Source of the DNA: a virus | Virus record (IMG/VR): IMGVR_UViG_3300023284_000582 | Span: 1-48,388 of that record | Reading direction: 5' to 3' (one strand) | DNA length: 48,388 bases | Shown: positions 1-8,188 of the stretch, piece after piece | Layout of the letters: the number at the start of each line of letters is the position of its first letter | How positions within the stretch are numbered: position 1 is the stretch's first letter | Program-made: the position numbers and the translations under genes | Notes under the pieces: generated by a model | Told to the model about the DNA's origin: nothing | The model's input: the letters and a program-made list of their open reading frames with translations, nothing else | Databases searched by the model: none

Positions 1-144
1 CATTCCCTATTATCTTATAAAGAAGGTCTTCAAATAATCCGTTAGTTCCATTTATACCTCCCTCTTCATGGTCTATTAATAATTGTGCTGCTCCGATTTG
101 AAATTCTCCGCTATTATCATTTACAAAAGTAATAGGACCAAGAT
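1..144. repeat. Terminal direct repeat, left copy
   Basis: These 144 bases are identical to 48245-48388. A single tail gene reads in frame through the join, so the repeat marks closure of a circular (or circularly permuted, terminally redundant) genome of about 48,244 bp. It could also be an assembly overlap of a circular molecule; the sequence alone cannot separate these. Confidence 0.95.
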
Positions 145-277
145 CAATTAAGGGCTCATCATCAAAAACACTTAACGCATTATCCTTTCTAAAATCTACC
201 TGGATCACATCTTTCTGCCAATCTTTAGGAGCGTTTACCTGAACACCTTTTATAATATGTGAGAAGCTTATTGCCAT
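1..277 (-). CDS. Distal tail protein, N-terminal part (gene crosses the window ends)
   Basis: The ATG at 277 overlaps the tape-measure stop codon (TAATG), and the frame stays open to base 1. Through the terminal repeat it continues in frame into the gene ending at 46662, giving one protein of about 619 residues; this part holds the first 92. It begins MAISFSHIIKG and has no hydrophobic segment. Its place right after the tape measure is where siphophages encode distal tail or baseplate proteins. I do not recognise the family; the tail role is inferred from position. Confidence 0.85.
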   Translation of the reverse strand, partial: MAISFSHIIKGVQVNAPKDWQKDVIQVDFRKDNALSVFDDEPLIDLGPITFVNDNSGEFQIGAAQLLIDHEEGGINGTNGLFEDLLYKIIGN

Positions 278-3200
278 TACGTAGGATAGTAATCAGTTTT
301 CGTTTTATTTCCTCGCTTATGTTTAACGGCCATGAATCGAAGCATTTTGTCAATTTTTAGCTCATCATAAGGAATGTTATTGATTGCTGTTACCATTTCA
401 TTTTTCATTCCTCTAAATTCATTTAGGAAATTCTCATTACTCTGGTATGCTTTCTTTTCTATTATTACTTCACTAGCATAACTCTGTGCTAGTTTTCCGG
501 TTCTTGACTTATAAGCTAATTCTGCGAGAGAATCATTACTCATGCCACCAACCATTTTATTTTGTTTATTTGTCATTATACGCTCACCTCCATCGGCCCT
601 AATCACGTAATCGTCTTTACCAGTATTGAGCACCGGGCTAGCATCATTTCCAAGCATTTCAGTACCTTCATAAAAACCTGATAAATTTTTAATGGTCTTT
701 ATCAATAACGTTACATCGGTAATGGTTTTAGTAAATGCTGTATTAGGATTGTTCTCTAAATTTGCTGCAAATGTTTTTAATGCAGTTAATTCCAATTCTT
801 GTATTTTCTGTTTAGCAATTTCTTTTTCACGTCGAGCCTCTAATTGTGCTCTAGTCCTTTGTTCAAATGCCAAATTCTTCCTTAAATCTTCGTCCTCATT
901 TTCGGCTAATCTCTCAAGTCTGCTACTTCTTTTTTCACTCGCCTTGATATCATCATCAATTATCTTTTCACGTTCCTTAGAGGCTTCTCTTTGAGCTTCT
1001 ATTTGAGCTTCCAAAAGTTGTGCCAGTCCATCAATTATAGCTTTAGCACTCTTTTTTCTGATTTTAGCAAGTTCTTCTTCCCTCTCTTTTTCAGCTTCGA
1101 CTATTTGTTTATTCCCTTCAGCAATAAAATCAAAAACCTTTCTGGATTCTTCTATTGCATCCTCCGTATTTATTTCAAGAGTTACCTCCGGCCTATCTTC
1201 GAGTGATTTCTTTATATCCTCATCTATTTCACTAAGACCTTTTTTAATACCAGTTCCTATAGCTTTCCCTGTTTCTTCCCCTAGGTTTTCGGCAGCATCC
1301 ACCGCCCCCTCTGTAGCTGATCCAACTAACGCCAATAGTCTTGCTTTTAATTCTGGCCCTAAATCATCAAATCCAGCTCCAAAAGCGTCTTTTATAGCCT
1401 TTATCCCTGCCTTAACTTCAGTGCTTGTTGCGGCATCAAAAAAGCCCTTCCCTAATTCTCTTTTAAAATTCTCAAACGCCTCCTCTAAATCAATTTCGGT
1501 GAATGGGTTTAGAGCAGCGGCTAACACTTTCCCGGCTGATTTCGCCACTCTTACAATTGATTTAAATCCGCTACGAACGCCATTAAAAAGGCCTGTAAAT
1601 ATCTGAATAACACCAATAACAACATCTGATAATCTGGAAAAAGCTTTAACAACTTGATCTATTACAATATCTGCTATTTCCGGTAGATTATTAAGAGCGA
1701 ATATAAGTATCTGCACATTCTCAGTAGTACTTTGAAATAGTCCGTCCAGGAATTCGAATCTACTTGCAAGCTTCCTAACAACATCAATCATTATTCGCAA
1801 AGGAAGTGTAACTAATTTCAATGCACCTATAAAGACAGTGAATTGAAGTTTTATGCTATTGAGAATAAAACCAAATATGGAAAATTGATCTTTTGCTTCT
1901 CTACTTTCCCCGGAAATGATACTTAAGCCTTTAGCTAAATCTTGCACCGTTTCAGTTGCAATAGCGTTCATGGTTCCGCTACCGTCCTCCATTGACAATA
2001 TAAGCCCTTCCCAGGAACTATTTAGAATTTTTACGGAGCCTTCAAGAGTATCTAATTGTGTTAAGGCCATTGCCTCAGCCGTTCCACCTGCTTTTAATAA
2101 GGTTTGGTTTAACTCAAGCACGGAGTCAGTCCCTTTTAAGAACGTACTAAACGCTGCTACACTCCTTTTGTCAGTAAGTTGTAAGGCTTCACCAAGATCA
2201 ATGCCACTAGCCTGCAAATCCTTAAGACCCTTCACTAAGCTAGGCAGATTTTTTACCGGGCCACCTAATGATTTGGCTAGTTTTCCATTTGAATCAGCAA
2301 GGTTTAATAATATATTTCTTGTTGCAGTTGCCGCACTGCTTGCGTCAAATCCAGCGTTTGACAATTCACCAAGCAAGGCCGTGGTACCTTCAAGAGAGAA
2401 TCCAAAGGAAGCAGCTACCGGGGCAATGGTTGACATTGACGCATTTAACTTATCAAAATCTAGCGCACTAGCAGATGTAGCTTTTGCCAACACATCATTT
2501 ACTTTTTGAGTTTGAGATGCATCTAAATTAAAAGAACGTAATGTAGCACCCGTTAAAGCTGCTTGAGCTGCTAAATCTGAGCCCATTGCTGTAGCGGCAT
2601 CCAATGTTGATGCTGCCATTTGTTGTATATCTGAGATCGGGAACCCAAGTTTAGCTAGTTCGGTTTGGAGCCCGGTGACTTCTGAGGCTGAAAACGCAGT
2701 AATTGCCCCCAATGCTTTGGCCTGGTCAACCAACGGTTGCATTTCCTCCTTAGTCTTCCCAAGTACTGCTTGTAGATTAGCATTCGCCTGTTCGAAACCT
2801 TTTATAATCCCTATAGCTGAACCGATTGCCTTACCTGCTATTAATACCCCTGCCGCTATTGCTCCGGTTGCTGTTGCAAATTGTCCAGCTGTTCCTAATG
2901 ATCCGGCTAAAGCAGATTTATAATTACCTACATTGTCATTAAATCTTCCGATTTGTCCATTAGCACGATCTATGCCGCCTCTAATTTTTAATACTGACTT
3001 TCTTAGTCGCTCAGTTTCTTTTGTGGCTTTCCCTTCTGTTATAATAAGGTCTTTGAATTCCTTTTCGAGCCTGATTAATTCTTTTCGTTCACGCGCATAA
3101 GCGCCCGTAAGTTTATTGTTTGTGTCAGTTAGTTTTTTGGCGATCTTTTCTTGTCGCTCCTGTTCTTTTCTAACTTGTATATTGGTCCTATTCTTAGCTT

Positions 3201-3471
3201 GTAATGCTTGTTGTTGGGCTTTCTCAAGATTTACCAAATCTTTTTTTAACTTCGCATCTTCTCGCTCAACTTCAATTAACTTTTTAGTAGCATTAGTTAC
3301 CTGATCAATTTCTTTGTCAAGATTTTTTAAATCATCGGAAGTTTCAAACTTAAAGCTACCAACTATTTTTCTTGAATCTTCTGCTAGCCCCCTAATTTCA
3401 GCACGGGTTAAGACAATCGCTGCTCGGAGAAGTTCTGCGCCTTTTATTTCATCATTTAAAACACTAGCCAT
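277..3471 (-). CDS. Tail tape measure protein (TP901-type core)
   Basis: A 1064-residue protein that sets tail length and is assembled inside the tail tube. Residues about 60-185 are charged and coiled-coil-like. A glycine/alanine-rich hydrophobic stretch follows near 190-225. A region at about 230-500, with the pattern 'ITAFSASEVTGLQTELAKLG ... AATAMGSDL', matches the TP901 tape-measure core. Further hydrophobic segments lie near 530-640 and a long charged coil near 790-900. At a usual ~1.5 angstrom per residue it predicts a tail of roughly 160 nm (inference). It lies between the tail-tube module and the distal-tail genes and overlaps both neighbours by one base. Confidence 0.95.
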   Translation of the reverse strand: MASVLNDEIKGAELLRAAIVLTRAEIRGLAEDSRKIVGSFKFETSDDLKNLDKEIDQVTNATKKLIEVEREDAKLKKDLVNLEKAQQQALQAKNRTNIQVRKEQERQEKIAKKLTDTNNKLTGAYARERKELIRLEKEFKDLIITEGKATKETERLRKSVLKIRGGIDRANGQIGRFNDNVGNYKSALAGSLGTAGQFATATGAIAAGVLIAGKAIGSAIGIIKGFEQANANLQAVLGKTKEEMQPLVDQAKALGAITAFSASEVTGLQTELAKLGFPISDIQQMAASTLDAATAMGSDLAAQAALTGATLRSFNLDASQTQKVNDVLAKATSASALDFDKLNASMSTIAPVAASFGFSLEGTTALLGELSNAGFDASSAATATRNILLNLADSNGKLAKSLGGPVKNLPSLVKGLKDLQASGIDLGEALQLTDKRSVAAFSTFLKGTDSVLELNQTLLKAGGTAEAMALTQLDTLEGSVKILNSSWEGLILSMEDGSGTMNAIATETVQDLAKGLSIISGESREAKDQFSIFGFILNSIKLQFTVFIGALKLVTLPLRIMIDVVRKLASRFEFLDGLFQSTTENVQILIFALNNLPEIADIVIDQVVKAFSRLSDVVIGVIQIFTGLFNGVRSGFKSIVRVAKSAGKVLAAALNPFTEIDLEEAFENFKRELGKGFFDAATSTEVKAGIKAIKDAFGAGFDDLGPELKARLLALVGSATEGAVDAAENLGEETGKAIGTGIKKGLSEIDEDIKKSLEDRPEVTLEINTEDAIEESRKVFDFIAEGNKQIVEAEKEREEELAKIRKKSAKAIIDGLAQLLEAQIEAQREASKEREKIIDDDIKASEKRSSRLERLAENEDEDLRKNLAFEQRTRAQLEARREKEIAKQKIQELELTALKTFAANLENNPNTAFTKTITDVTLLIKTIKNLSGFYEGTEMLGNDASPVLNTGKDDYVIRADGGERIMTNKQNKMVGGMSNDSLAELAYKSRTGKLAQSYASEVIIEKKAYQSNENFLNEFRGMKNEMVTAINNIPYDELKIDKMLRFMAVKHKRGNKTKTDYYPT

Positions 3472-4031
3472 TATGCTGCTTCTCGTTCTTTTGAAAGTTC
3501 TATATAATCATCTTCCATTTCATGAAATTCCAAGACAGTTGTATTATATTTATCAATCTTATAAGGTGTGTTCCTTTGGAGTATAATTAATTTACGGCCA
3601 TTACTCATACTAACTTCATCTAATATGCTTTTCTCAATAGCCGCAATATTATTTTTAGTAATACGAATCCAATTATCTGAAAATAAGTTTCCATTGATAT
3701 AGTCGCAATAATGACCGTGAAGTTTTATTTTTAACTCTTTGATCTCCTCCGCTCTTTCTCCTAAACCAATTAATTTAATATAGCTGTTTTCAATAATGCC
3801 CCATATTCCTAAGGACTTAAAAGTTTTGTCTTCACGAATTTTGAAGATCATGAAATATAATTGAATGAATATGTTAGATTGATTTACTAAATATTGGAAG
3901 TCGTTCTTTTCTCGAACATCCCACCATGCACCAATAGATAAGGTATCGATCGATCTATGATAATGCTTTCTTTGCTTCCGCAATAAAAAACGGTCGTATA
4001 AACGCGCAAAGTATAAGTAAATTTTCTTCAT
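3471..4031 (-). CDS. Uncharacterised tail-module protein upstream of tape measure
   Basis: A 186-residue protein whose stop shares a base with the tape-measure start. It is rich in aromatic and basic residues at the N terminus (MKKIYLYFARLYDRF) and has a motif 'LSIGAWWDVREKNDF'. The position between tube and tape measure is that of tail assembly chaperones, but I recognise no family. The start at 4031 makes a 77-base overlap with the upstream gene. The next Met lies well inside, so either the long overlap is real or the two are joined by frameshifting. Confidence 0.75.
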   Translation of the reverse strand: MKKIYLYFARLYDRFLLRKQRKHYHRSIDTLSIGAWWDVREKNDFQYLVNQSNIFIQLYFMIFKIREDKTFKSLGIWGIIENSYIKLIGLGERAEEIKELKIKLHGHYCDYINGNLFSDNWIRITKNNIAAIEKSILDEVSMSNGRKLIILQRNTPYKIDKYNTTVLEFHEMEDDYIELSKEREAA

Positions 4032-4395
4032 TTAATCCTACTATATCCTGCCCAAAATCATCAAATAAATTATCTCCACCCCCTTTATCTCCGTTTGCTT
4101 CTATATCAAATCCCTTAATTTTTGGAAGAATTTTAAACGAATTATAAAATTCTCCCGTATCATTTAAAGTAATATGATCAATCCTCTGACCTTTAGAGAC
4201 TTTTATCTGAATAGTAAAAGGGCTGTAATTTCCTAACGAAACGCCTAGGCTATCCTCACCCTTTTCAAAAAGCTGATCCTTTGTATTTAGTTCAATAATT
4301 TTTTGTTGAACTTTTGAATTCTTCCACACTTCCCGTAGAATCCTATCAACATCAAACTTCCTAAACTTCTGATTTAACTTCTCAAATCCATTCAT
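3955..4395 (-). CDS. Putative minor tail / tail-completion protein (gp10-like)
   Basis: A 146-residue protein. The segment 'DHITLNDTGEFYNSFKILP' resembles the 'DTG.L..S' pattern of tail-completion (HK97 gp10-like) proteins, which join the tail to the head; this is a weak motif match. The ATG follows directly after a hairpin and T-run (4397-4425), so its expression may depend on read-through. The C terminus overlaps the next gene by 77 bases. Confidence 0.7.
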   Translation of the reverse strand: MNGFEKLNQKFRKFDVDRILREVWKNSKVQQKIIELNTKDQLFEKGEDSLGVSLGNYSPFTIQIKVSKGQRIDHITLNDTGEFYNSFKILPKIKGFDIEANGDKGGGDNLFDDFGQDIVGLNEENLLILCAFIRPFFIAEAKKALS

Positions 4396-4396
4396 G

Positions 4397-4425
4397 ATAA
4401 AAAAGGGGCTTACTTATCGCCCCTT
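4397..4425 (-). terminator. Intrinsic terminator-like hairpin between tail genes
   Basis: On the minus strand AAGGGGC, a 9-base loop and GCCCCTT form a 7-bp stem running straight into T6, immediately before the ATG at 4395. The stem also covers the last codons of the 59-residue gene upstream. A partial terminator here would lower tape-measure expression relative to the abundant tail tube (inference). Confidence 0.75.
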
Positions 4426-4589
4426 TTCTCTTCTTTTGTATTCCCTCCTGGGAACATCTCTAAGACTTCTTTCATTTGACTATCACTAAGCTTATCCTTA
4501 TAGATTTTCTTTACTTCATCCTTCGTATAATGCTTAAGCAATACAGCTATATTGATGTCTGTCCGTTGATTGTTATGTATAAATTCCAT
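4410..4589 (-). CDS. Small charged tail-module protein
   Basis: A 59-residue open frame starting MEFIHNNQRT, 2 bases after the tail-tube gene. It is charged and helical in character (Lys/Glu/Asp-rich) and ends in the terminator stem. Small proteins placed between tube and tape measure are often tail assembly chaperones; nothing in the sequence proves that. Shifting frame near its end does not extend it into the next gene, so I see no frameshift product. Confidence 0.75.
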   Translation of the reverse strand: MEFIHNNQRTDINIAVLLKHYTKDEVKKIYKDKLSDSQMKEVLEMFPGGNTKEEKRGDK

Positions 4590-4591
4590 AG

Positions 4592-5545
4592 TTATGGTAT
4601 TGTAAAAATGAATGGTCTGGTTTCAACTTTTTTGTCCAACATTGGTTGCAATGGGTCTACTTGTAAAACATCACCAGATACCTGAAGCACCCAAAGAAAC
4701 TCATAGATTCCACTATTTGCCGGATTTTCTGTAACGGAAGTCAACACGACTGGCCCGGGGGTTGGCGATATTTCTTTCATTGTAAAATCAACAGTAACCA
4801 GACCTGTTGTAATTTCTTTATTCCCGGCTCCAACTCCACCAAAATCAAAGAATATATTAGCAGTTCCAGTAGTTGCAGTTACAGTTACAGTTGAATCTTC
4901 TAAACCAGTAGCATTGTACAGCGATTGAGGGCTTAAAATATTAGCCGTAACTACTTCATCACCGCTGATTGTATCTACTTTATTTCCAAAGTCAACTACT
5001 TGGTCAATATTCCAACTGAACATAATCATGTTAGGGTCAGTTTCATTGGCAAAAACAAAGTTTGATGCAAATGTCCCTTGAGCAATTTTAATAGGGCTAC
5101 CAATATCTTTGGTTAGTTCCTCAACCATAATATTTTCGCAGTCGTCAACCATAAATACCGAGAAGTCAGAAGCAGACCCGCACTTAACTTGTACAAATGC
5201 ACGAAGTTTAATTACATCTTGTTTCATTAATGAGAAATTGACCGTTTGCACACCATCTCTAATTTGAAACATTGTACCTCCACCAGTTTCGAATGTCACG
5301 TTATCAGCCTTAGTAATGCTAACATTTTCTAACTTGCCAATATCAAACCACCTTTTAGACGGGTCTAAAATATTAAGTTTTCCGTCTAAAAATGTTTGAT
5401 CTACCTTAGTTCCAGCAACTGTAAGATCAATTGTGTTATCCAATCCATCGTCAGCGGTGGTTCGGACTAAAAACATTCTCCTGGGAATGCCAAAAGGAAT
5501 AGCGGTATTTCTTACCCCGGTATTCCCAAAATTATTTCCTGCCAT
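4592..5545 (-). CDS. Probable major tail tube protein
   Basis: A 317-residue protein of beta-rich composition (many Val/Thr/Ile, few charged clusters), starting MAGNNFGNTG. Its middle part includes 'WFDIGKLENVSITKADNVTF'. The C-terminal third (about 215-317) looks like an added beta domain. Position upstream of the chaperone-like gene and tape measure is the standard place for the tail tube subunit. Assignment rests on gene order, size and composition, with no specific motif. Confidence 0.7.
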   Translation of the reverse strand: MAGNNFGNTGVRNTAIPFGIPRRMFLVRTTADDGLDNTIDLTVAGTKVDQTFLDGKLNILDPSKRWFDIGKLENVSITKADNVTFETGGGTMFQIRDGVQTVNFSLMKQDVIKLRAFVQVKCGSASDFSVFMVDDCENIMVEELTKDIGSPIKIAQGTFASNFVFANETDPNMIMFSWNIDQVVDFGNKVDTISGDEVVTANILSPQSLYNATGLEDSTVTVTATTGTANIFFDFGGVGAGNKEITTGLVTVDFTMKEISPTPGPVVLTSVTENPANSGIYEFLWVLQVSGDVLQVDPLQPMLDKKVETRPFIFTIP

Positions 5546-5555
5546 TTTTATTTAT

Positions 5556-6092
5556 TTAACAATTTTCATAATTTAAATCCATGTCCACTCTGAACACGTG
5601 AAATTCCTGCATATCAGTAAATTTTATGTTACTAACATTTAAGCCTTCGTAAACCTTATCTATATCGGTTACGAGGCCGATTATTTTTGCTCCTGTCGGA
5701 TTATCTTCTAAAGCATTCAGAACATCTACGTGTGCTTCTTCGTCTGCCCTATGATTAATCAACGGAAATATTTCCTCTAGTTTCAATTGAAAAATAATTG
5801 AAACAGTTATTTTATATTTTCTACTGCCCGTCCGGGTATCGTCTGTAATAAAAAAACTTGAAGCCGCTACATTATCGTTGAAATAAGATTCTTCATAATC
5901 TTTAGTTGCAGGATTAAACAACTCTGGTATTCTCAGGTTGCCGTCTACAATCTTATTTAAATAAGCTCTATGATTAGCCTCATGAGTAACGCCTGATATG
6001 CTTTCCCAATCAAGTTCATTAAATATGTGTTCATTGATCCTGTCAATATCTCTATCTACTCCTACTGGCGCTATTTTCTGTATTAAAGGCAT
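5556..6092 (-). CDS. Putative tail terminator / head-tail joining protein
   Basis: A 178-residue protein, 10 bases upstream of the tail-tube gene, the usual slot for the tail terminator that caps the tube. It has an N-terminal helix-rich part ('DIDRINEHIFNELDWE') and a later strand-rich part ('RKYKITVSIIFQLKLEEIF'). I recognise no diagnostic motif; the role is inferred from order. Confidence 0.65.
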   Translation of the reverse strand: MPLIQKIAPVGVDRDIDRINEHIFNELDWESISGVTHEANHRAYLNKIVDGNLRIPELFNPATKDYEESYFNDNVAASSFFITDDTRTGSRKYKITVSIIFQLKLEEIFPLINHRADEEAHVDVLNALEDNPTGAKIIGLVTDIDKVYEGLNVSNIKFTDMQEFHVFRVDMDLNYENC

Positions 6093-6257
6093 CTATTTCT
6101 TAACCCAAGCTCCTTCTTCAATTGCCCAAAACCCTTTTGAGGTAAAGGTAATATCTGTACTAATTACATAGACAACAGTCCCATTAATCAAAGGAAGTAC
6201 CCCGGCCTGAACAGCTGTATATTTTTTTATTCCATCTTCTTTTATGCTTATTCCCAT
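6093..6257 (-). CDS. Small virion-module protein
   Basis: A 54-residue open frame (MGISIKEDGIKKY) that stops one base before the ATG of the next gene, a spacing typical of translational coupling. It is hydrophobic and beta-like (INGTVVYVISTDITF) and ends FWAIEEGAWVKK. The pattern resembles short repeats seen in tail or fibre proteins, but no family can be named. Confidence 0.7.
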   Translation of the reverse strand: MGISIKEDGIKKYTAVQAGVLPLINGTVVYVISTDITFTSKGFWAIEEGAWVKK

Positions 6258-6259
6258 AA

Positions 6260-6595
6260 TTATTTCGAATCAGTTGAATAAAGTATTTTAATAATCACAT
6301 CTAATGTCCCAGCCGAAATAGCATCATGATTATATGTGAATTCAAATTTATCAGCAGGACTCGTGACTTCAAATGTTATTGTGTCGGTTCCGTTCTTAAT
6401 CTCTACCCCTGCCGGAATTGCGGGCACTGGATCGGCTCCAACGGGATCAATATTTGATTGATTCAAGAACAAAGTACCATCACCATCTACTATTCCCGTA
6501 TGTTTTATACTAACAATGAGTTTAGAACATTTCGGGGCTGTGAATACCTGACTTGTTATATCCTGTGTTGCATCGTGTGCTATAATATCTTTCAT
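6260..6595 (-). CDS. Small beta-rich virion protein
   Basis: A 111-residue protein with beta-sandwich-like composition (for example 'KLIVSIKHTGIVDGDGTLFL') and a Pro-rich turn around residues 52-62. It overlaps the upstream gene by 4 bases (ATGA type) and sits between connector-type and tail genes. It could be a decoration or minor structural protein; I do not recognise it. Confidence 0.7.
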   Translation of the reverse strand: MKDIIAHDATQDITSQVFTAPKCSKLIVSIKHTGIVDGDGTLFLNQSNIDPVGADPVPAIPAGVEIKNGTDTITFEVTSPADKFEFTYNHDAISAGTLDVIIKILYSTDSK

Positions 6596-7749
6596 ATTGA
6601 TCCTATTTCTATTTCTATTTCACCACTTTCATCTGATTCTAATTGTCGATCAAACGTTTTTCTCAATTGATTAACAGCGTTTTTACGTTCCCTTTCCCAT
6701 CTTTTTGCTACTGTATTCTGATCTAATACCACTGTCTGCACCTCTAATTGTTTATCGCTGGTTTGTTCTCTTTGATTCCTGTTGCTTCGATTATGAGCAT
6801 TCTGCAAGAACATTTCTAACGTTATTAATTCGAATGTAGACTGAAAGAAACTACCAAAATATTCAAGATTATCTTTTACATATTCAGTAGCATCCAAATA
6901 GGCGCTTATGTTAAAGTTTAGTCCATTTCCTACTGTGCTGATAGAATAATCTGAACTCTCTGGCGTGGACCCAATGCCATTAATTGTATATGCGACAAAT
7001 CCATCAAATTGCAATGCGTCGATAAATGAACTGTTGTTAAATACATCTTGTGTCGGGAAAACTAATTCCCATCTACCCTTTTCACCAAACAATATTTTAT
7101 TTGTTTGCGCTTCGAAAGTTAAACGACCGTCTGCCGTTGGATTTAAAGTAATTGTGTCTTTTAAAATCCCCTGGTTTATTATGGATAACGTTACAGGTGA
7201 CGCCGTAGGGGCTTGCAATGCTGCGCTATTAATCTTTATCGCGACATAATCGGAGCCTTTGGGCTCAAACGCCCAGCCGTTAAAATTACCAGATAAAGCG
7301 TTTACCTCATCCTTTATTACATCTCCAACGCTATATAAATATTGATTATCAACTAATCTTTTTTGTAATTTCAATTCAGTTAATAACCTGTCTTGAACTT
7401 TGAAAACGTGTAGTCTAATCCTTAAACTATCAATAGTTGTTTCCAACCAGTTAGTTGGAGAAGATGCAGGAGTGTTTCCAACATTAGAAGCCGTTAAAGA
7501 CATGAATATTATACCTCCGGCCTCTACTATGTCAGTACGTTTTCTGCTGTCCTCAAACTTTCCATATGTAGTAGCTATATTGAAAGTGTCGAAAGTGATT
7601 TCAAGAACAGGAAGGAATTTCAAAAGATTGTCAATAGTGATGCTCGAATGAACACCACTATTGAAATACATTTTGCTATCTGGAACAGCAATTAAATCAC
7701 TATCCAGCGTAACATTACTTGTAAAATCTTCTGAAAATCCTAATACCAT
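6592..7749 (-). CDS. Structural protein with carbohydrate-binding-like motif
   Basis: A 385-residue protein right after the decoration protein. Residues about 80-105 carry 'SLTASNVGNTPASSPTNW', which resembles the Asn-Gly-Pro-Trp pattern of short carbohydrate-binding modules found in phage fibres. The last 60 residues are helical and charged (KRWERERKNAVNQLRKTFD). The gene shares one base with each neighbour. Possible roles are a head fibre or head-tail connector; I cannot choose between them. Confidence 0.65.
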   Translation of the reverse strand: MVLGFSEDFTSNVTLDSDLIAVPDSKMYFNSGVHSSITIDNLLKFLPVLEITFDTFNIATTYGKFEDSRKRTDIVEAGGIIFMSLTASNVGNTPASSPTNWLETTIDSLRIRLHVFKVQDRLLTELKLQKRLVDNQYLYSVGDVIKDEVNALSGNFNGWAFEPKGSDYVAIKINSAALQAPTASPVTLSIINQGILKDTITLNPTADGRLTFEAQTNKILFGEKGRWELVFPTQDVFNNSSFIDALQFDGFVAYTINGIGSTPESSDYSISTVGNGLNFNISAYLDATEYVKDNLEYFGSFFQSTFELITLEMFLQNAHNRSNRNQREQTSDKQLEVQTVVLDQNTVAKRWERERKNAVNQLRKTFDRQLESDESGEIEIEIGSI

Positions 7750-8186
7750 TACACTACTGTAAGAGTAATGGCGCCTGCGGTAACAGCGCTACCAGAAACA
7801 TAGAAATTAGTTCCATCACTAACAATGTCAACATAGTCCCCTAGTGATTCAGCGCTTTCTACAAAGCTTATCGTATTCTCATTTACCCCTGCAACAGCAG
7901 CGCCATTCACTAACACATTGCCTTGAATTATATTAGTAGCGCTGATAACTGTCCACGGAGTCGTTGCAAAGGCAAGTCCCGTAACAATTCTACACGTAAA
8001 CCCTTTTAAGGTGACAGCCGGAAGGGTTATTGCAACACCAGCCGCAGCCTTCAGTACTAAAACCTTTCCACTATCTTCATCTGTTAACGTAATTGCAGCT
8101 GTTACGTCTTCGGTTAAAGCCTGGCTTTTACCGTTTCCTTCAATATAGACCTTTGAGTCTTCTGCTTGATATACAAACCATCCCAT
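7749..8186 (-). CDS. Probable capsid decoration / head protein
   Basis: A 145-residue, small-residue-rich beta protein two bases downstream of the capsid gene. The segment 'ITLTDEDSGKVLVLKAAAG' followed by 'AITLPAVTLKGFTCRIVTG' is the pattern seen in phage head decoration and capsid-stabilising proteins. Lack of charged clusters and abundance of Ala/Val/Thr fit an outer-capsid protein. The exact fold is inferred. Confidence 0.7.
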   Translation of the reverse strand: MGWFVYQAEDSKVYIEGNGKSQALTEDVTAAITLTDEDSGKVLVLKAAAGVAITLPAVTLKGFTCRIVTGLAFATTPWTVISATNIIQGNVLVNGAAVAGVNENTISFVESAESLGDYVDIVSDGTNFYVSGSAVTAGAITLTVV

Positions 8187-8188
8187 AA

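Noticed and set aside
1916-2509. 197-codon plus-strand open frame inside the tape measure gene
   Set aside because: Mirror of the strongly coding tape-measure frame; no leader, no plausible protein pattern, and it lies fully inside the TP901 core.
4410-4600. Tail-chaperone -1 or +1 frameshift at the AAAAGGGG run
   Set aside because: Both alternative frames reach a stop within about 15 codons and do not join the next gene.
6965-7249. Plus-strand open frames inside structural genes (also 8913-9278, 42552-42914, 45177-45518, 47620-47952)
   Set aside because: All are antisense shadows of minus-strand virion genes and lack the promoter and leader signals seen on real plus-strand genes.
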